From the NCBI GenBank assembly GCA_018873245.2, contig JAEMBT020000005.1, positions 12,384,001-12,448,000 of the forward strand: 64,000 nucleotides of DNA, in the 5' to 3' direction. Made by a program: the position numbers and the translations under genes. The stretch is from Archegozetes longisetosus. Its lineage: Eukaryota > Arthropoda > Arachnida > Sarcoptiformes > Trhypochthoniidae. This document shows, one piece after another, positions 22,032-34,660 of this stretch. How positions within the stretch are numbered: the first letter of the stretch is position 1; each line of letters opens with the position of its first letter. Below the pieces are notes generated by a model, which was given only the letters and a program-made list of their open reading frames with translations, made no database searches and had not been told where the DNA came from.

Positions 22032-24473
22032 GGTTAGAGTTAACTTTTTGTGGCCCACCTCGGGTGGCCACTTTTAAGGATTTTCGAGGTTGCTGAATTC
22101 ATTTCCTTATGTCCCGAGCTCGATGACCTAGTGCTTTCCCGAGAAAATTGCACTTTTATATATGACTACTGCTAGATGGCAGCACATTGTTTCGCCCTAC
22201 AGAAATCAATAGAAAATGTGCTATTCCGCGACATATACAACAGATAAAAATTCTACATACAAAATTATTTATTATAAACTAATCACATTTTTTTTATTTT
22301 CGAAGAGTGCAGAACTTGTCTATTGTGCTTTATTTTAATGTGATTTTGTTGCATTTTTTATATGTGGTGATTTTTAGTTTAGTTTTCAATTCAAGTTTGT
22401 CATGAAATACTACTTAGTCAACTTCATCATCAAGGTAAGTTTTTCACTTTTGGTTTCGCTTGCTTGATTGTCCTGAATTTCATAACATTCGGTTGTTAAA
22501 TTTTAATGAGCTCTTTCCAACCAAGGATGTAGCCATAAATTTTTGCATGTGCCTCGGTCTAATGCCTTCTGAAGGATCCATAGTGTTTCATGAAAACTCT
22601 CCTTCATGTCTTACCGATCAGGAAGGAAAATCATGACCATCAACTTTACTGGCTATTGCGCTGCATTAACAGGATTGCAGCAACTGTAAACGACGACGGA
22701 AAATTCCATCTGTTTATCGGTAAACTGCAAATTCATTGGATTTTACCATCTTTCGTCATTCACACCTGGATTTTCGAAATCTCTTCAAGTCTTCTACTGC
22801 TTTGCGACCGGATTTTCCATCTAAATGACTATAAAACAACTCGCGATTTCCAAGAAGACAAATATCGATTGGTTAAATATAGCTCGCCAGGTCACTAGCT
22901 ATTTCACAGACAATTTAACAATGATTGGAGGTCCTGGCTTTACTGTTGAAATCGATGAGACCCGTATATATCGATGCAAATTTAACTGTGGACGTCAACC
23001 GGTTCTATCATCAGTTTGGATTGTTGGCGGAGTTAGACGTGTAACTGGCCAGTGCTTCATTGAGAAGACGGAGATTCGAGATCAACAAACTCTACACGAT
23101 ATCATCAGAAGGCGTTTTCAGTGTGGTTCCATCATCATGACAGATTTCTGGAGAAGATATTGTGAGAGTGGTTTTTTATATAGCGAAATAACAACTCATA
23201 CTTTAACAATTAACAATATTTATTAGAATATATTTAAATGATAATACATAAAGATTTAAAAGTGTCCCACAGAGTCTAAGCTCTCTTGCCCTCTCTTACC
23301 AACTCACTTAATTTCTACTCTATTACTCTCTCTTTTTATACTTTTCTGGCTAATTAACAAAAGGATGTTTAAAAATATTTTCGAGTTATGATTTTAAGAA
23401 ATGTTATTCCTACAAAGGGATGTTTAAGCATTCCAATGTTAGATTCTCATAACAATTAATTTCCAGTTGTAATTAAATTAGAATAAGAATTTCCTTTTAC
23501 AATTAGAGCGAACTAAACATAACCTTTTATAGTCATAACGAAATAAGACATTTACTTTCATTCTCATGACAAATAGAAAGTTTACAAAACAAATTAAAAT
23601 ACTTTTTGTTTTAATATAAGAATATCTTGGAGTTGTCAAGGAGTGCAACATGGCTCGCATTTCAGAATCAAACACAAAAGCAACTTCGCAGAAAGAATGA
23701 GAATACCTGGAGGTAATGAAGAAATTGAAATTTGTGTAAATACCAACACCATCGAGAAACTATGGAGAGAATTGAAGCGCAGCGTCAAATGCGTCCTATG
23801 GTACATAAACGTTAGAGGAGAGTTTATTCAGTGAGTGTACACATATTTGCATCCCTCTATCTACTTTCACAACGTTTTGGACTGCTTGACCAGCGATGAT
23901 CAATGGTTTGAACGATTTTTGCAAGACGTCAAAGTAGTGTTTCCTGGTACACCCCCATCGCTACCACCTCAAAACTAAGACATTAGATTCAGAACCGGTC
24001 TCGGGCTTGAATATAGCCACGATTAGTCTGATGATGAAGTTTCCGATGATGATTAAGTATATATTGATTATTATCATTTATTATCTTTTATATTATTATT
24101 TATTATCATCATTATTGTGATTCTTATCATTTTAATAAAATATAGAAAAAAAATATTTGTATACTTTGTAATGTGTTACGTGTTATTTTGTGTCTATCCT
24201 GCATTTTTGCCCTCCAAGAATTCATGTATATGTCATGGAAGGTGGCTACGCTGATCACAATCGCAATTGAATGCATAAAACCACATTTTCTATTGATTTC
24301 TGTAAGGGAGTGAAAAATCATGTGCTGCCATCTAGCCGCGTTCATATAAAAGTCCAATTATCCCGGGAACGCCACAGGTTATCGAGCTCGGGACATCGGA
24401 AAATGAATTTATCGACCTCGGAAACACCTAAAAGTGGTTAACTGATGTGGGCCACGAAAAGTAAACTCTAACC
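22032..24473. mobile_element. 2.4-kb Merlin/ISXO2 element with about 200-bp TIRs
   Basis: The left end starts GGTTAGAGTTAAC and the right end finishes CTCTAACC. About 200 bases of each end match as inverted repeats (CCCGAGCTCGAT, GCTAGATGGCAGCACAT, ACAGAAATCAATAGAAAATG). A decayed ISXO2 transposase lies between on the plus strand. No 8-9 bp duplication could be recognised at the borders. Confidence 0.85.
22590..23834 (+). pseudogene. Decayed Merlin/ISXO2 transposase
   Basis: The best part is 22825-23170: WLNIARQVTSYF, then FTVEIDETRIYRCKFNCGR (first D), VWIVGGVRRVTGQCF and GSIIMTDFWRRYCESG (second D). About 450 bases of foreign-looking AT-rich sequence follow (roughly 23175-23625). The frame then resumes as GVVKECNMARISESN and, shifted, ends ICVNTNTIEKLWRELKRSVK (catalytic E). 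The N-terminal third (from 22590) is out of frame. It has the same DDE block order as the split Merlin gene at 12-14 kb, but the two differ clearly in sequence. Confidence 0.75.
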
Positions 24474-24479
24474 CAGAAG

Positions 24480-24600
24480 TATTGTCAAAGAATATGCTGT
24501 TGAAAAACAAATCTTCAAATATTTAGGAAATCATTAGAATAACTGTTGATGTCAGACATCATGTCAAAAGTCTTAATTCAGAAAATAAACTTACATTGAT
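24480..24600 (+). pseudogene. FN3-domain fragment related to the Ig/FN3 gene
   Basis: About 120 bases track 4031-4150 of the first gene. It reads IVKEYAVEKQ, then GNH-stop-NNC-like decay, and later GTCAAAA.CTT.ATTCAGA.AAA as in the FN3-5 exon. It has stops and a gap, so it is a dead fragment. It directly abuts the right end of the Merlin element. Confidence 0.65.
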
Positions 24601-25216
24601 GAAGCTATTTGGATAAAACTTTTTCTATAAAACACAAATTTTTCATGTTTAATTTATTATATTGACATTTTAAGGTTGAATTTCTAAAGAGAAAAGTTTT
24701 AAAAAATTCGAATTTTATTTCATGATTTTAGAATTAGATTTCATTCAATATACTGATAAGGAACTTTAGATAATGAGAAATATACTTATTTAGTTTTGAT
24801 TAAGTTTATATCACATTTAATCAGACCTTTTTAAGTTATCTATAATATTTGAGTTAACTTAAATTTCCTTTTAGTTAAGGTTAAAGTTAACTATAACTTT
24901 AACTAAAATTAACGAATTTAATTAGCAGAAAAAAACTTTAACTATAGCTAAAATAAAGATGAAAAAGTTAAATTATTTCAGTTTTTAAAACTTGTTTTTG
25001 TAAGTGAAGATTACAAGTTTTCACAAAAATATTCCCAGGAACGGATTACAGGGAAAAATTCCAATGATCGGATTAAAATTTAACATTTAATCTTATAAAT
25101 CTTTTCACATATTATTGCTTTACATTGAAAAACAATTGTTTAGTTTAGTATTGTTTATTGAACAGTTAAGGTCGTTTTAAATCAATTGTAGTTTATATCA
25201 GTAAAACAATACAACT

Positions 25217-25770
25217 ATGTCTTTAAGTAAGAATAGTGATTCCATTGTAAATTTAGAAGAAAGTGAAATGCAACTAAATTCACCAAAAAGAAAAATTTGT
25301 GATATATTTCTAACTTCAAAAAGATTTAAAACAAAAAACGAAAAGTGCTGTTAAGATAGGCAGACCACAAACATCTATGATTTGGCAATACTTTAGGAAA
25401 GAAGGAAATAATGCGAAGTGTTTAATAGATGAATGCGACTTGTTGGCTAAAAGTGCGTGCATAACAAATGTTGGAAATCATCTGAAAAAGTATCACAAAG
25501 AAGTGTATCAAAAAGTAGTAAAAGAAGACCATGAAAATAAACAAAAATCTGCTTATTCAAAAATAAATTTATTCAGCCATCGATTTCCCAATACATCTAT
25601 AATAATGAAAAGTACAAAAGTACAGAATTAAAACAAATTAAAGGAGAACAATATTTGACACAACTTTTGACATCAACTCGTTACCCCTATAGTTTACTTT
25701 ATTGTGAGCAGTTTAGAAATTTTATTGAATTTCTTAGTCCGAAATTTAAAATTTCTAGAATTAATTATTT
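25217..25770 (+). pseudogene. hAT transposase N-terminal remnant with BED zinc finger
   Basis: After an opening MSLSKNSDSIVNLEESEMQL and a stop, the frame at 25377 gives WQYFRKEGNNAKCLIDECDL followed by NVGNHLKKYHKEVYQKV: a BED-type C2HH finger (C..C, then H with spaced H). A shifted frame then gives GEQYLTQLLTSTRYPYSLLY and FRNFIEFLSPKFKIS, similar to the hAT block before the catalytic core. Both sides hold TTTAACTAAA motifs that could be element ends. The catalytic and hATC domains are missing. Confidence 0.65.
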
Positions 25771-25957
25771 TCTGAAGAATAACTTTAACTAAAACTGAAA
25801 TTAGCTAAAAAATTTGGAAATAAAAAGGTCTACATTTAACACATATTTGTCTCTTCAATGCTTTATAAAATATGTCTACATTGAGTATTGAGAATCGGTG
25901 TTTGGCTTATTATATTTTTGTTTATTTGTCTTGATTGATGTGCTCTTAGACTTGACA

Positions 25958-26756
25958 TTAAACTTTCGTTGATTTGAATTCATATGTTTTAAACGATTTC
26001 CTTTTCACATCATGTTCTGAATCTAAGTGTGATGCATTTGAGGTCATAAAAAACTGTCTTGATTCCACGTCTGATTCTTCGGATTTGATATCCGATTGTT
26101 TCGATCTTCTTGAATCTACATTTGATTTTATTCTCGATTTCTGCGATTCTATATCTGACAACTTGGATTTTATGTTCGATCGTTTTGACTTTATTCCTGA
26201 GCTAACTTTTATTTCTGAACATATTCTCGATTCAATACTTGATCCTTTCTTCAAATCTTTGAACATTGGTTTAATACTATTTTCTGATTCTGTTCGTGAA
26301 CTTTTCCTTTCTTTTTCTTCAGAACTTGAATGAGCTGAAGGGTTAGTCTCTAGTGTGAAATAAATTATATGAAAAATTTATTAATAAAAAGGCCTTTATA
26401 GATTCGATATCAAACAAACTTTTAATAATGGACTTTGATCTGTTGCTATTCGAATAGTCATTACAATGATGTTCAAAAGCATTCCGTTCTCCTGAAGTGC
26501 TCGATTTTTTGAGAGAAAACATCGGAGATTTTGAAGTTTTGACATAAATACCTGACAAAATGTAGATATTGATTTGTTTTTAAGATCTTATTGAACAAGG
26601 TGCAAACTCTATTACATCTATGAAACATAAAACAGAAACAAATGGATAAAACGAAAATTAATAAAGCGATTACAAAATATAATATATAGAGAAGTATTTG
26701 CGTTGTTGGAAAATCTTCGTTGGGATCGCTTTCACTAGTAGTGTTTTCATAACATT
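25958..26756 (-). CDS. Single-pass membrane protein with Ser/Lys-rich repetitive tail (5' end incomplete)
   Basis: Proposed minus-strand exons are 26756-26616, 26551-26420 and 26349-25958, with GT-AG ends and compatible phases; the donor at 26419 (GTTTGT) is weak. The first visible exon encodes a polar extracellular-like stretch (CYENTTSESDPNEDFPTTQ), a strong transmembrane segment (LLYILYFVIALLIFVLSICF) and a CFMFHRC boundary. The rest is a charged tail with a degenerate heptad-like repeat built on SDIKSK/SDIESQ units and ends FKSTKV. A further 5' exon is needed because no ATG is in frame after the acceptor at 26757. Function is unknown. The plan resembles the gene at 28766. Confidence 0.5.
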
Positions 26757-27608
26757 CTATAAATTTGATAATAAATAATAATCAAAATTTTGAAGACATT
26801 GCAAAATATCGCTCAAATACTTTTTGAACTTTTCATTTTAAAAATCAACGGAATTTTAATTTTTTGTTTTATTTGTAGGTTTTAGCGCGCTATTGAGGTC
26901 AAAAATAATTATTGTATGTTATATATAATTATTTATTACTTACGTTATATCACATATAATTTAATTAAGTTTCTTTACGCTCAATAACGCTTTTTCGTAT
27001 CGCTTCTCACTTATCAATCAGCTTTGTAAAGTCTAACCAGTTAATTAGATTGAGCTAGATTAAGTTCATTCGTGAAGCAAATGTTAAATTCAATGGTTTT
27101 TCTATGTGTAAAATGAATGAAACCAAAGAACGCAAATGTCTTGAGTGGGTTTCAAACTATTATAAAGAGTGTCTGTAACTCAATTCAGCAACATGTGTAA
27201 TATATAAAAAAAATACTTATTCTTGTCACGGATATGGCTGTTTTGTTGATATTTGGTGTTATGTAACATCAGAACTATCTAGTTATATTGGATAATTTAC
27301 AATGATATCGACTAATATCGGCTTTAATATCGATTTGTAGTCGCGTTGCATGTTATACAAGTGAAACTAGATCCACAATGAGAAATATAGGAAACACGTG
27401 TTGACTTTAATATTAAACAAGCAGCTATAATATTTAAGTGAATTTTGGTTAAGGGCATAATTTTTTTCTGTGATAAAGTTAAGCACTTTTAAGAGTATCC
27501 GAATCTAGCTTTTTAAGCTACAATTGCTCGGTAAGAGTGGGACAAATTTTCACCTATTTGTTTTATGAGCCCCACCCAAAATCTCCTAGACTTGCGACTG
27601 TAAATATA

Positions 27609-27865
27609 TCAAAATAATGATGGTAGATCTTGGATATTATGTTCTGCCAGCTTTTTAAACATTTCGGATATCAATGCTAATGATGACATCTTTTGTTCTC
27701 TAGATGATGACGAAGTTTTTGAGTTCCCGTAGATAGGTTCAAGATATGCGAACTCTGTGAGACCATTACCGATTGATTCGAGTAAGCACATGGCTAAGTA
27801 ATTTCAAGAGCAATCACTGAAACTACGATTACAACAAATACTAGAACTTTCTTCTTAACCACAAG
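27609..27865 (-). pseudogene. Possible small secreted protein, broken (low confidence)
   Basis: Minus strand from about 27865: an M followed by VNHLLVVKKKVLVFVVIVVS and VIALEIT looks like a signal peptide, then a stop. A shifted frame starting at 27791 reads MCLLESIGNGLTEFAYLEPI and runs 60 residues to SLF. If joined by a frameshift this would be an exported peptide of about 85 residues. Coincidence of two short frames is a real alternative, and there is no family match. Confidence 0.25.
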
Positions 27866-28765
27866 TAAGTGGTTAACCATATATAAATTTTTAAATCAGG
27901 TGATATTGTGACGTGATAGCTTTTATTCATCTATTATGTATAAAATTTATTTATTAAATAGTTTTGAAGGAGTAAATTTTTTATTAATTTTGCTCAATTA
28001 AGAAACTTATTAATTCTCTATTAGATGTTTTATAATAAGCTTTATTTGGGTGTGAGACACTTCACGCACATTAAGATTTATGAGTAGTCCTTGTCGGTTA
28101 TCAGTAATTTTTCATTTGAGGCTTCAATCAATTTTTATTGTCTAATTAACTGTCTTGTAGATAAACACTCAGGTTCTCTCTTTGTTATTATTATTTGCAA
28201 TATTCATAGTGAGCTTCAATGTTAAGAGTTTAATTATTTAAAGTGGATAATCAATTTCATTATTCGAGTGATCATAGCTATCAATAAAAATTTGAATAAA
28301 ACTAAACAGATCACTATTAATTCCATTAAGTGATACAAAAATATACTAAATATTCATATGCACTATTCATATGACAATTGTTCAATTTTCAAAATATTAA
28401 TATTAAAGCAAAACTTATTTCTGTTCTCATAATGAATTTTGATTTGATTTACTTCTACCTTCTTTCTCAAAAATCTTATCACTACTTTAGACATTGATAA
28501 ACTCATAAATCCTTTTATTTTTACTGCTGCATGTGATAAAATATACCTTCAAACGATCAAACAAGTTATGCTATCCTTGGGAGTTATACTTTAATCTTAA
28601 GCTTAGTATATGTAAGGTATCATATGATAGAAAGAAAATCTAGAAGTTTATCATTTGAACCATAAACAGAGAGATAAACGTCTTATGCATTTTAATATTT
28701 CTGTTTTACGTCATAGATTTTGGGCAAACATGGTCTGAATTTCGCAAAATATCTCGACAGTTATC

Positions 28766-29232
28766 ATGGATAACAACTCACCAGTTCTTAATTCAAATAT
28801 ATCTCAATGGAATACACATTCAATTCTGTATTTGATAGCAATCGGTATAGCTATCACTATATTTCTATTGATTATTGTTATTTGGCTTGTAATTGAAATT
28901 TATAACATAAGACGCAGGTATTTATCAATAGTTGTACTGGTTCTCATATGCCTTAAATTTATGAATATTTATGTGGGCAAATTAGGAAAGAAATTAAGAT
29001 AAATCTCATGAAGGATAGAATGGATGGCATCGAAGCCATGCAGAGATTGACTGAGATTAAGGTGAGCGAGGATAATTGTAAGAAAAAATCGCTTCTACAG
29101 ACAGTTGTTATCAAAAACGCTAGCAATAAGTCAATTGGTGTTAATGAAAGTGATTTGAAAACTAACAAAATGACTATTATTGATGAAGAAGAAGAAGAAG
29201 AGTCAAGATTTAAGAAACAAAATACTATATGA
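28766..29232 (+). CDS. Small single-pass membrane protein, 132 aa, two exons
   Basis: Exons 28766-28917 and 28986-29232 are joined by a 68-bp GT-AG intron in phase 2 (an Arg codon is split). The N-terminus carries 18 polar residues with NxS sequons, then a long hydrophobic helix (about residues 21-43: YLIAIGIAITIFLLIIVIWL) followed by IRRR as a stop-transfer. The rest is a 90-residue charged cytoplasmic tail ending in an acidic EEEEEE run. No family is recognised. Organisation matches the opposite-strand gene at 25958-26756 (short ectodomain, one TM, charged tail). A poly(A) signal follows at 29334. Confidence 0.65.
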
Positions 29233-29333
29233 TCATGACATAAGTTATCGTATGTTTTGTGATCTCAGTCAACTAGTTCTGAAGTATCAGTATTTGAAAT
29301 GAATCTTTTGTGTTTTCTAGTTTATCCTCGAGT

Positions 29334-29339
29334 AATAAA
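29334..29339 (+). promoter_or_regulatory. Poly(A) signal of the 28766 gene
   Basis: AATAAA lies about 100 bases after the stop codon at 29232. Confidence 0.45.
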
Positions 29340-30398
29340 TAGTATTAGGTATAGAGTTATTAAATGCGATATTAAATAACTTATGAAATCCTATAATAGT
29401 ATTAATTACTATTGTGGTCAACTGGTTGAAAATAAATTTGTTGTTTAAGTCACCCTCAATTTATATGTTTGATAATAATGCATAAATAATGCATAAATAT
29501 TTATTGATGTATATATCATTTATGACTTAGTCTGTGAGCTTCAGATTAATTTCAAATTAACTAAAATTTGACACGATAAGTTCCGAAAGAATTGAATTTA
29601 GTTTTAAGCGTCATTTGCATTTGTTACATCTGTGTTCCAAAGACAAGCTAATAATCAAATGATTGAATTTGGAATTTACAAAAATTTCAACTTTAAAATA
29701 ATTTTGTGGATTATTCTGTGTTCTAATTAAGCTTCAAACAAGAAATATAGTAACATTGAGCTAGGTTTTATCTAAACTATTTCTCAGTACTCAGTACTCA
29801 GTATGTGGTCACTTAACATATTGTGGACGCCTATAAAGATTTATTAAAAATTCTTATAAAAGACCTATTTTTAAAAGAAAATTTCAAATGAAATAGTAAT
29901 GAGAAGAATTTATCAAAGCATGTTGCGATCAATAGTAAAGATTTTCTTTGATTTGAGTGAAACTTGCATTTTCAATGAATGTAACACTCTTAAAATAGAA
30001 AATGATTTTAAATTTGTATTATAGAAATAATAATGGAACAATTGTTGTAAGTTTATATCTATGATATTGACAAAATCTTTTGTCATGTAGATTTCACATA
30101 TCATTACTATTGAACTAATTATTATTAAATCTATTCATCGTGGAAGCTTTGTTATAATTATGAAAATCGTAAAATATTGCATAAGGATAACTGTAATTTA
30201 ATCTGAAATAATTGCTTTGGAATCAATAAATGATTCAAACAGAACTCATAACTATAGATTTCAAGGATTTAAGCAACCAATATCACATTCATTCCAACAA
30301 CAATAAATGGAAAAACATCACTGAAATAAAGAAATCGAAATATTTTATATGAATAAGTTTTTAAGATTTAAAAATATCTAGAGTTTAAAGTTTAAGTT
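29340..30398. other. Intergenic before the receptor cluster
   Basis: AT-rich. The only notable item is a short tandem heptamer (CAGTACT three times near 29785). No gene or element end was recognised. Confidence 0.4.
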
Positions 30399-32365
30399 AT
30401 GGATTTCCTCAAATTTCTAGATATTGATTTGATTTTGAAAACTTCGAGACCTTATTGGCAAAAATACACTAAAGATATTAATATGACTGTAATTGATTGT
30501 GATTCTATTCATTCGTGTGACTGGAAATCAGATGACAACTTACTGACTACTATTGTAACCGATGATGACTCTGTAATTTCAACTGATTATAAATTGTCTA
30601 ACATTCAAAATAAATTTTATCAAAATTCTATATTTTTAGTTCCATTATCGATATATTGATAAAAATACATCATTTTTCGCTTCATTGGGTGTTCCCATTT
30701 TGCAGATATTGGCACAAAAATTGACAAAAAAGTAAGAATATTTTATTTATCCCAAATTCAAGTGAAAAATTTTAGACTAATTCTTTTTCATATTTGAATT
30801 AATTTATTTTAAGAATAAATACTAAATTTTCATTTGTACCCAGTAGAAATTGAAATAATATAGTTTTATATTAATTATCTATTTTCGAAAATAGGATTCA
30901 TTTATATGTGGTCAATGCAGGAACAGATACAATCAGTTTTATGCAGAATAATAAAGTCGATTCGATAGATTACACACCAATTAATTATTATGAAATGATT
31001 AATAAACCGAACATAACTTGTGTCCGACCTTTATTTATATCAAACCAGATGTCGATTTTAACAGCGATTATCAAAGAATCAAAACATTCTTCACTATTCA
31101 TTTTGGAGACTTATAAAATTGACGTTTGGCTTACATTATTTGCAACAGTTTTATTCTTATCAATAATCATATCATTGACAGAATCTAAAAATATAGATTC
31201 AATGAGAAATTTGATTAATAGAAACTTGAATGTTATTTGGATTTTATTTCAGTGTTTATTAGGAAAAGGAAATCCAAAAAAGTTACTCGAATTTGTTATC
31301 TGTTTTGGCTGATTTCAATTATTCCGATACTTGAAATTCTTAGAAATGAATTACTTTCAAACATAGTTAGAGTTCCCGAAAGAAGAATTAATAATATTGA
31401 TGAACTTCTTAATAATGATATTAATCCTCATGTTTTAGATAAGAAAGACTATGAAATGATTGTAAGAGGAAATGAGTTAATGGGAGAAAAGTTTATGAGA
31501 TTAAAAAATAAAACAGGTATTTTAGATAAGAATAAATATGATTCTGTCTTAGAATCTCCTATTGAACTGAAAAAAATCCTATACTATATGGCTATTCTTG
31601 AGGACGAGTTTTCAATGCAGTGGCTTTACGGAACTCTTAAGAGGCATATAAGAGTTCATGTTGGAATTCAATCATACTTTCCAGTATTATTAACACCGAT
31701 TTGTTTCGGATCTAAATTTAAGGACATTGAATTGGCAAACAATATGTATGTGATTTAAAATTTTCGATTCTACTGCAGAACTGGTTTTCTATTGTTAAAC
31801 TAATACTGCTAATGACTGACTTAGCGAAGGCTCAAAATTGTGAATAATCATTAGTGCTCTTGATTTATAATAATAGCCTAGTATTGACGCTCAATTTTCT
31901 AATTTACTAAATTTATGAATTTTTTTCAATAGTTCAATGATCTTATACGAAACGGGAATTCTTCATCATTGGAGTCAATCCAAAGTAAACTATATAACGA
32001 TGACTTATATCTTTGTGTTCAATTTTGTTCGTAAGGAGCATCCGAATTCTGTGAGTGCTGTGAATGGAATGTTGAAAAAAGACGACATTTTTGATAGTAT
32101 TAAAGAAGTTACACTGTCTGACACTGGATCCACTTTTCTATTATTCACTTATTTGCTACTAATTTGTCAATCAGTAATGATCTATGAGTTAGTTTTTCCT
32201 TTTATCGCGAGAAAATATTCCAATTATGCTAGAAATAAAAATTCAAACTCAAATTGTAGAAGATATATTTTACCTATGAAGCGTAAACGTTACTCTTTGA
32301 CGAAGTTTTGGGTTCGTATGTCGAAAAAGAAAAGTTTTAGGTTAAAGAGTTATGGTTATTGTTAG
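30399..32365 (+). pseudogene. Ionotropic receptor IR-1 (one frameshift in exon 3)
   Basis: Exons 30399-30572, 30640-30731 (92 nt), 30895-31745 and 31933-32365 have GT-AG introns and consistent phases (0, 2, 2). Exon 3 gives the end of S1 (CVRPLFISNQMSILTAI), TM1 (VWLTLFATVLFLSIIISL), a pore segment (WILFQCLLGKGNPKK), TM2 (LFWLISIIPILEILRNELLS) and S2. Exon 4 begins SMILYETGILHHW and contains TM3 (LLFTYLLLICQSVMIYELVF). This is the iGluR/IR topology: a ligand-gated cation channel, probably chemosensory (family knowledge). One base is missing near 31288, just after GNPKKLL, compared with IR-2. With it the protein would be 516 residues. It is either a pseudogene or a sequence error. Confidence 0.75.
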
Positions 32366-32971
32366 TTTTAAATCCAATTTTGATCACTTTATATTTTTTT
32401 CTGTATAACACTTATTTGTTATTAATGTTTTACAAGATTTGAGAAACCAAATATTATATGATCATCAGATAAGTATTGTATCGCTTGTCATTTCAATTAA
32501 CTAGTTTTGAAAAATTCGTATTTGAGATAAATTTTTCTTACTTTAATTCTGTATTCTATGAACTGCGGATAGTATTTGGTATGAAAACATTAAAGGCGGA
32601 ATTGAATAACTTATAAACATTCATTAGAGGGTTGATTACTATTGTAGATAACCGTTTAAAATTACTCTCTTATCTGAATTGTTTTTAATTTATAATTTTT
32701 TATTCAGAGAAATACTTAAGATTTTAATTTTGAACGTAAAGCTTACTATTTAATTTTTGAATAAATGCATGCGAGCTTACTATCTATTTCTGGTTGAATA
32801 AGTTGGTTTTACTATTGAATACACTTGTACAGTAACTAACTTTATGACGCATAGATGCTGATGAAGAGAACGCTGCTATGCTTTGAGGATAGTTACCAAA
32901 TTAATGCATACGCAAATTTTTTAGAAGCATGTTATTCAAATTGACTGTTTATGTATCTGATTAAATATCTG
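32366..32971. other. Spacer after IR-1
   Basis: Non-coding. The first part (about 32455-32560) resembles the sequence after the 28766 gene (ATATTATATGATCAT...TAAGTAT..TCG). No gene was seen. Confidence 0.35.
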
Positions 32972-33356
32972 TCAGTCAAAAAGTTCTTGGCCTAACACCT
33001 TTCCTGATATTTTTGAATGCTGATTTTGATAGTGATTAAGGTGATAGTCACTGATAATAGAGTCGTGTCCCGTGAGATCTCATGTTGAAAATTGATTGGC
33101 TTCTCATAGTAGTAATAAATTTATAAACTGTTAAAGAAGTAGTGTCAACACATTGACCCAATAGAAAGGAGAAAAAGAAAAAATTTGTCTAGCAATTTCT
33201 AAGTGTTTTGACAAAAAAGTTATCTAATCTTTTTATCTTTCAGTGAAGCCAGCTAATATTTGGTATGCAATCTTTTGAAGCATACTACTATCAGTGGTAT
33301 AAAATTAGCGTTCAAATATATCAGGAAAGGTGTTAGGCCAAGAACTTATTGACTGA
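32972..33356. mobile_element. 385-bp MITE (probably Tc1/mariner type)
   Basis: The ends are inverted: TCAGTCAAAAAGTTCTTGGC at the left and GCCAAGAACTTATTGACTGA at the right, continuing through CTAACACCTTTCCTGATAT for about 55 bases. There is no coding sequence. The CAGTCAAAAAG style resembles mariner-type ends, but the TA duplication is not clear. Confidence 0.8.
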
Positions 33357-33676
33357 CCTGATATATGTATTGATTACCTCTTAGATGCCTGCTGAGGCAA
33401 TTCTTTATTAATGCCTATACGTATAGCTGACAACAAATAAGCTGCCATCTATAATATTAATCATTGTTATTCTCAAGCTTTTAAATAACATACGGCTATT
33501 CTCAATACAAATACAAATAAATAAAGTCAACAATAATTATGATCCATTCAATTAGCATGATTATTAAATTGTCATAATATTTGGGAAAATCAATCATCTA
33601 AAGCATATTGATCATTTGACTCTTCTCCAAGTTGAATTATTAAATTTTCTGTATATGAATCATTATTATTTATAAT

Positions 33677-34652
33677 CAGACTGACCACCTTTCACGCAAC
33701 TCGCGTGATTTTCACGCATTGAGGGGTCTGACTCATGTCTCCCTCATCGGTTACTTACGTGAGGCGAGAGTCTCACGCATTTAGAAAATTTATTGAAATT
33801 TTGAAATATATGTTAGAAACCAATTTCAAAACGAATAATTTCGATTTGTATCATAGAATGACACGTTAACCATTAGAATACTAAGCGGTAAACTGTGAAG
33901 CAAAATATCAGTATTTATCATTGAAAATGTCGGAAAGTTAGAACCAATAACGTATCGAAAATTTCAATGTTAAATCCTGATACATTTACCTTATTGTTAA
34001 GGCTGTCAAAAGTTAGTGAATATGAAGCTAAATGAACGCTTAATCAGCTTGAATGAATTTAAAATCGATGAAATACAAGATATCTTGAAATTCATCAAAG
34101 TATCTATAGATGAGTACCAGCTATTTGATGAAATATCACTTTTCAAGTATCACTTCGTTTCGATTAGTAATGAAGATAAGGCTATGAATAATGATAAACT
34201 TTGGGTCAAACTTTTGAAAATCAATTCTTTGCCAAACCTAATAAAAGTTGTTAAATCAGTTCTTTGTGTTCCGATAGATAATGATTTGGTCGAAAGATCA
34301 TTTAGTCAAATGAAGAAATTATAGGATGACGGAAGAAGCTTAATGAGTATTGATTTGGTCAGAGCAAAGATCTGAATATAGTCTAACTTTCAAATGTCAT
34401 GCATTGAATTCACTGATTACGCTTCGAAAAATGAGGCGATATTAAAAGCTGCAAAATCTGATAAAAAATACATTTTCAAATACACTTAATTATTATTCGC
34501 TGATAATTGATGTAATTCTTAGTAGTAAGTTTTTATGTAACTTGAGTTTAAAATTTATTGATCTCTGGAATTTCATTGAAAAAATCGTTTACTCTCCCTC
34601 CCCTTTGTATTAAAATCTCACGCAAGTGACTAGAACCGAGGTGGTCAATCTG
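33677..34652. mobile_element. 976-bp hAT element
   Basis: Ends CAGACTGACCACC and GGTGGTCAATCTG. The flanks TTTATAAT (33669-33676) and TTTATAGT (34653-34660) match in 7 of 8 positions, as for an aged 8-bp duplication. TCACGCA motifs recur inside both ends. It contains a hATC fragment. Confidence 0.85.
34016..34380 (+). pseudogene. hATC fragment inside the 976-bp element
   Basis: The frame 34016-34324 ends KINSLPNLIKVVKSVLCVPI, DNDLVERSFSQMKKL and a stop. Past the stop, DDGRSLMSIDLVRAKI continues. This is the hAT C-terminal dimerisation motif (LPxLxKxxxxxLxVPxSxxxxERSFSxMKxL...RxxM). Upstream hAT domains are missing, and the stop makes it non-functional. Confidence 0.75.
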
Positions 34653-34660
34653 TTTATAGT

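Noticed and set aside
25974-26333. 119-codon plus-strand frame rich in Asp/Phe/Ser
   Set aside because: It mirrors the Ser/Lys-rich tail of the minus-strand membrane protein gene. The minus-strand reading has TM, splice sites and phase agreement.
29780-29805. CAGTACT heptamer repeated about three times
   Set aside because: Too short and isolated to be more than a chance microsatellite.
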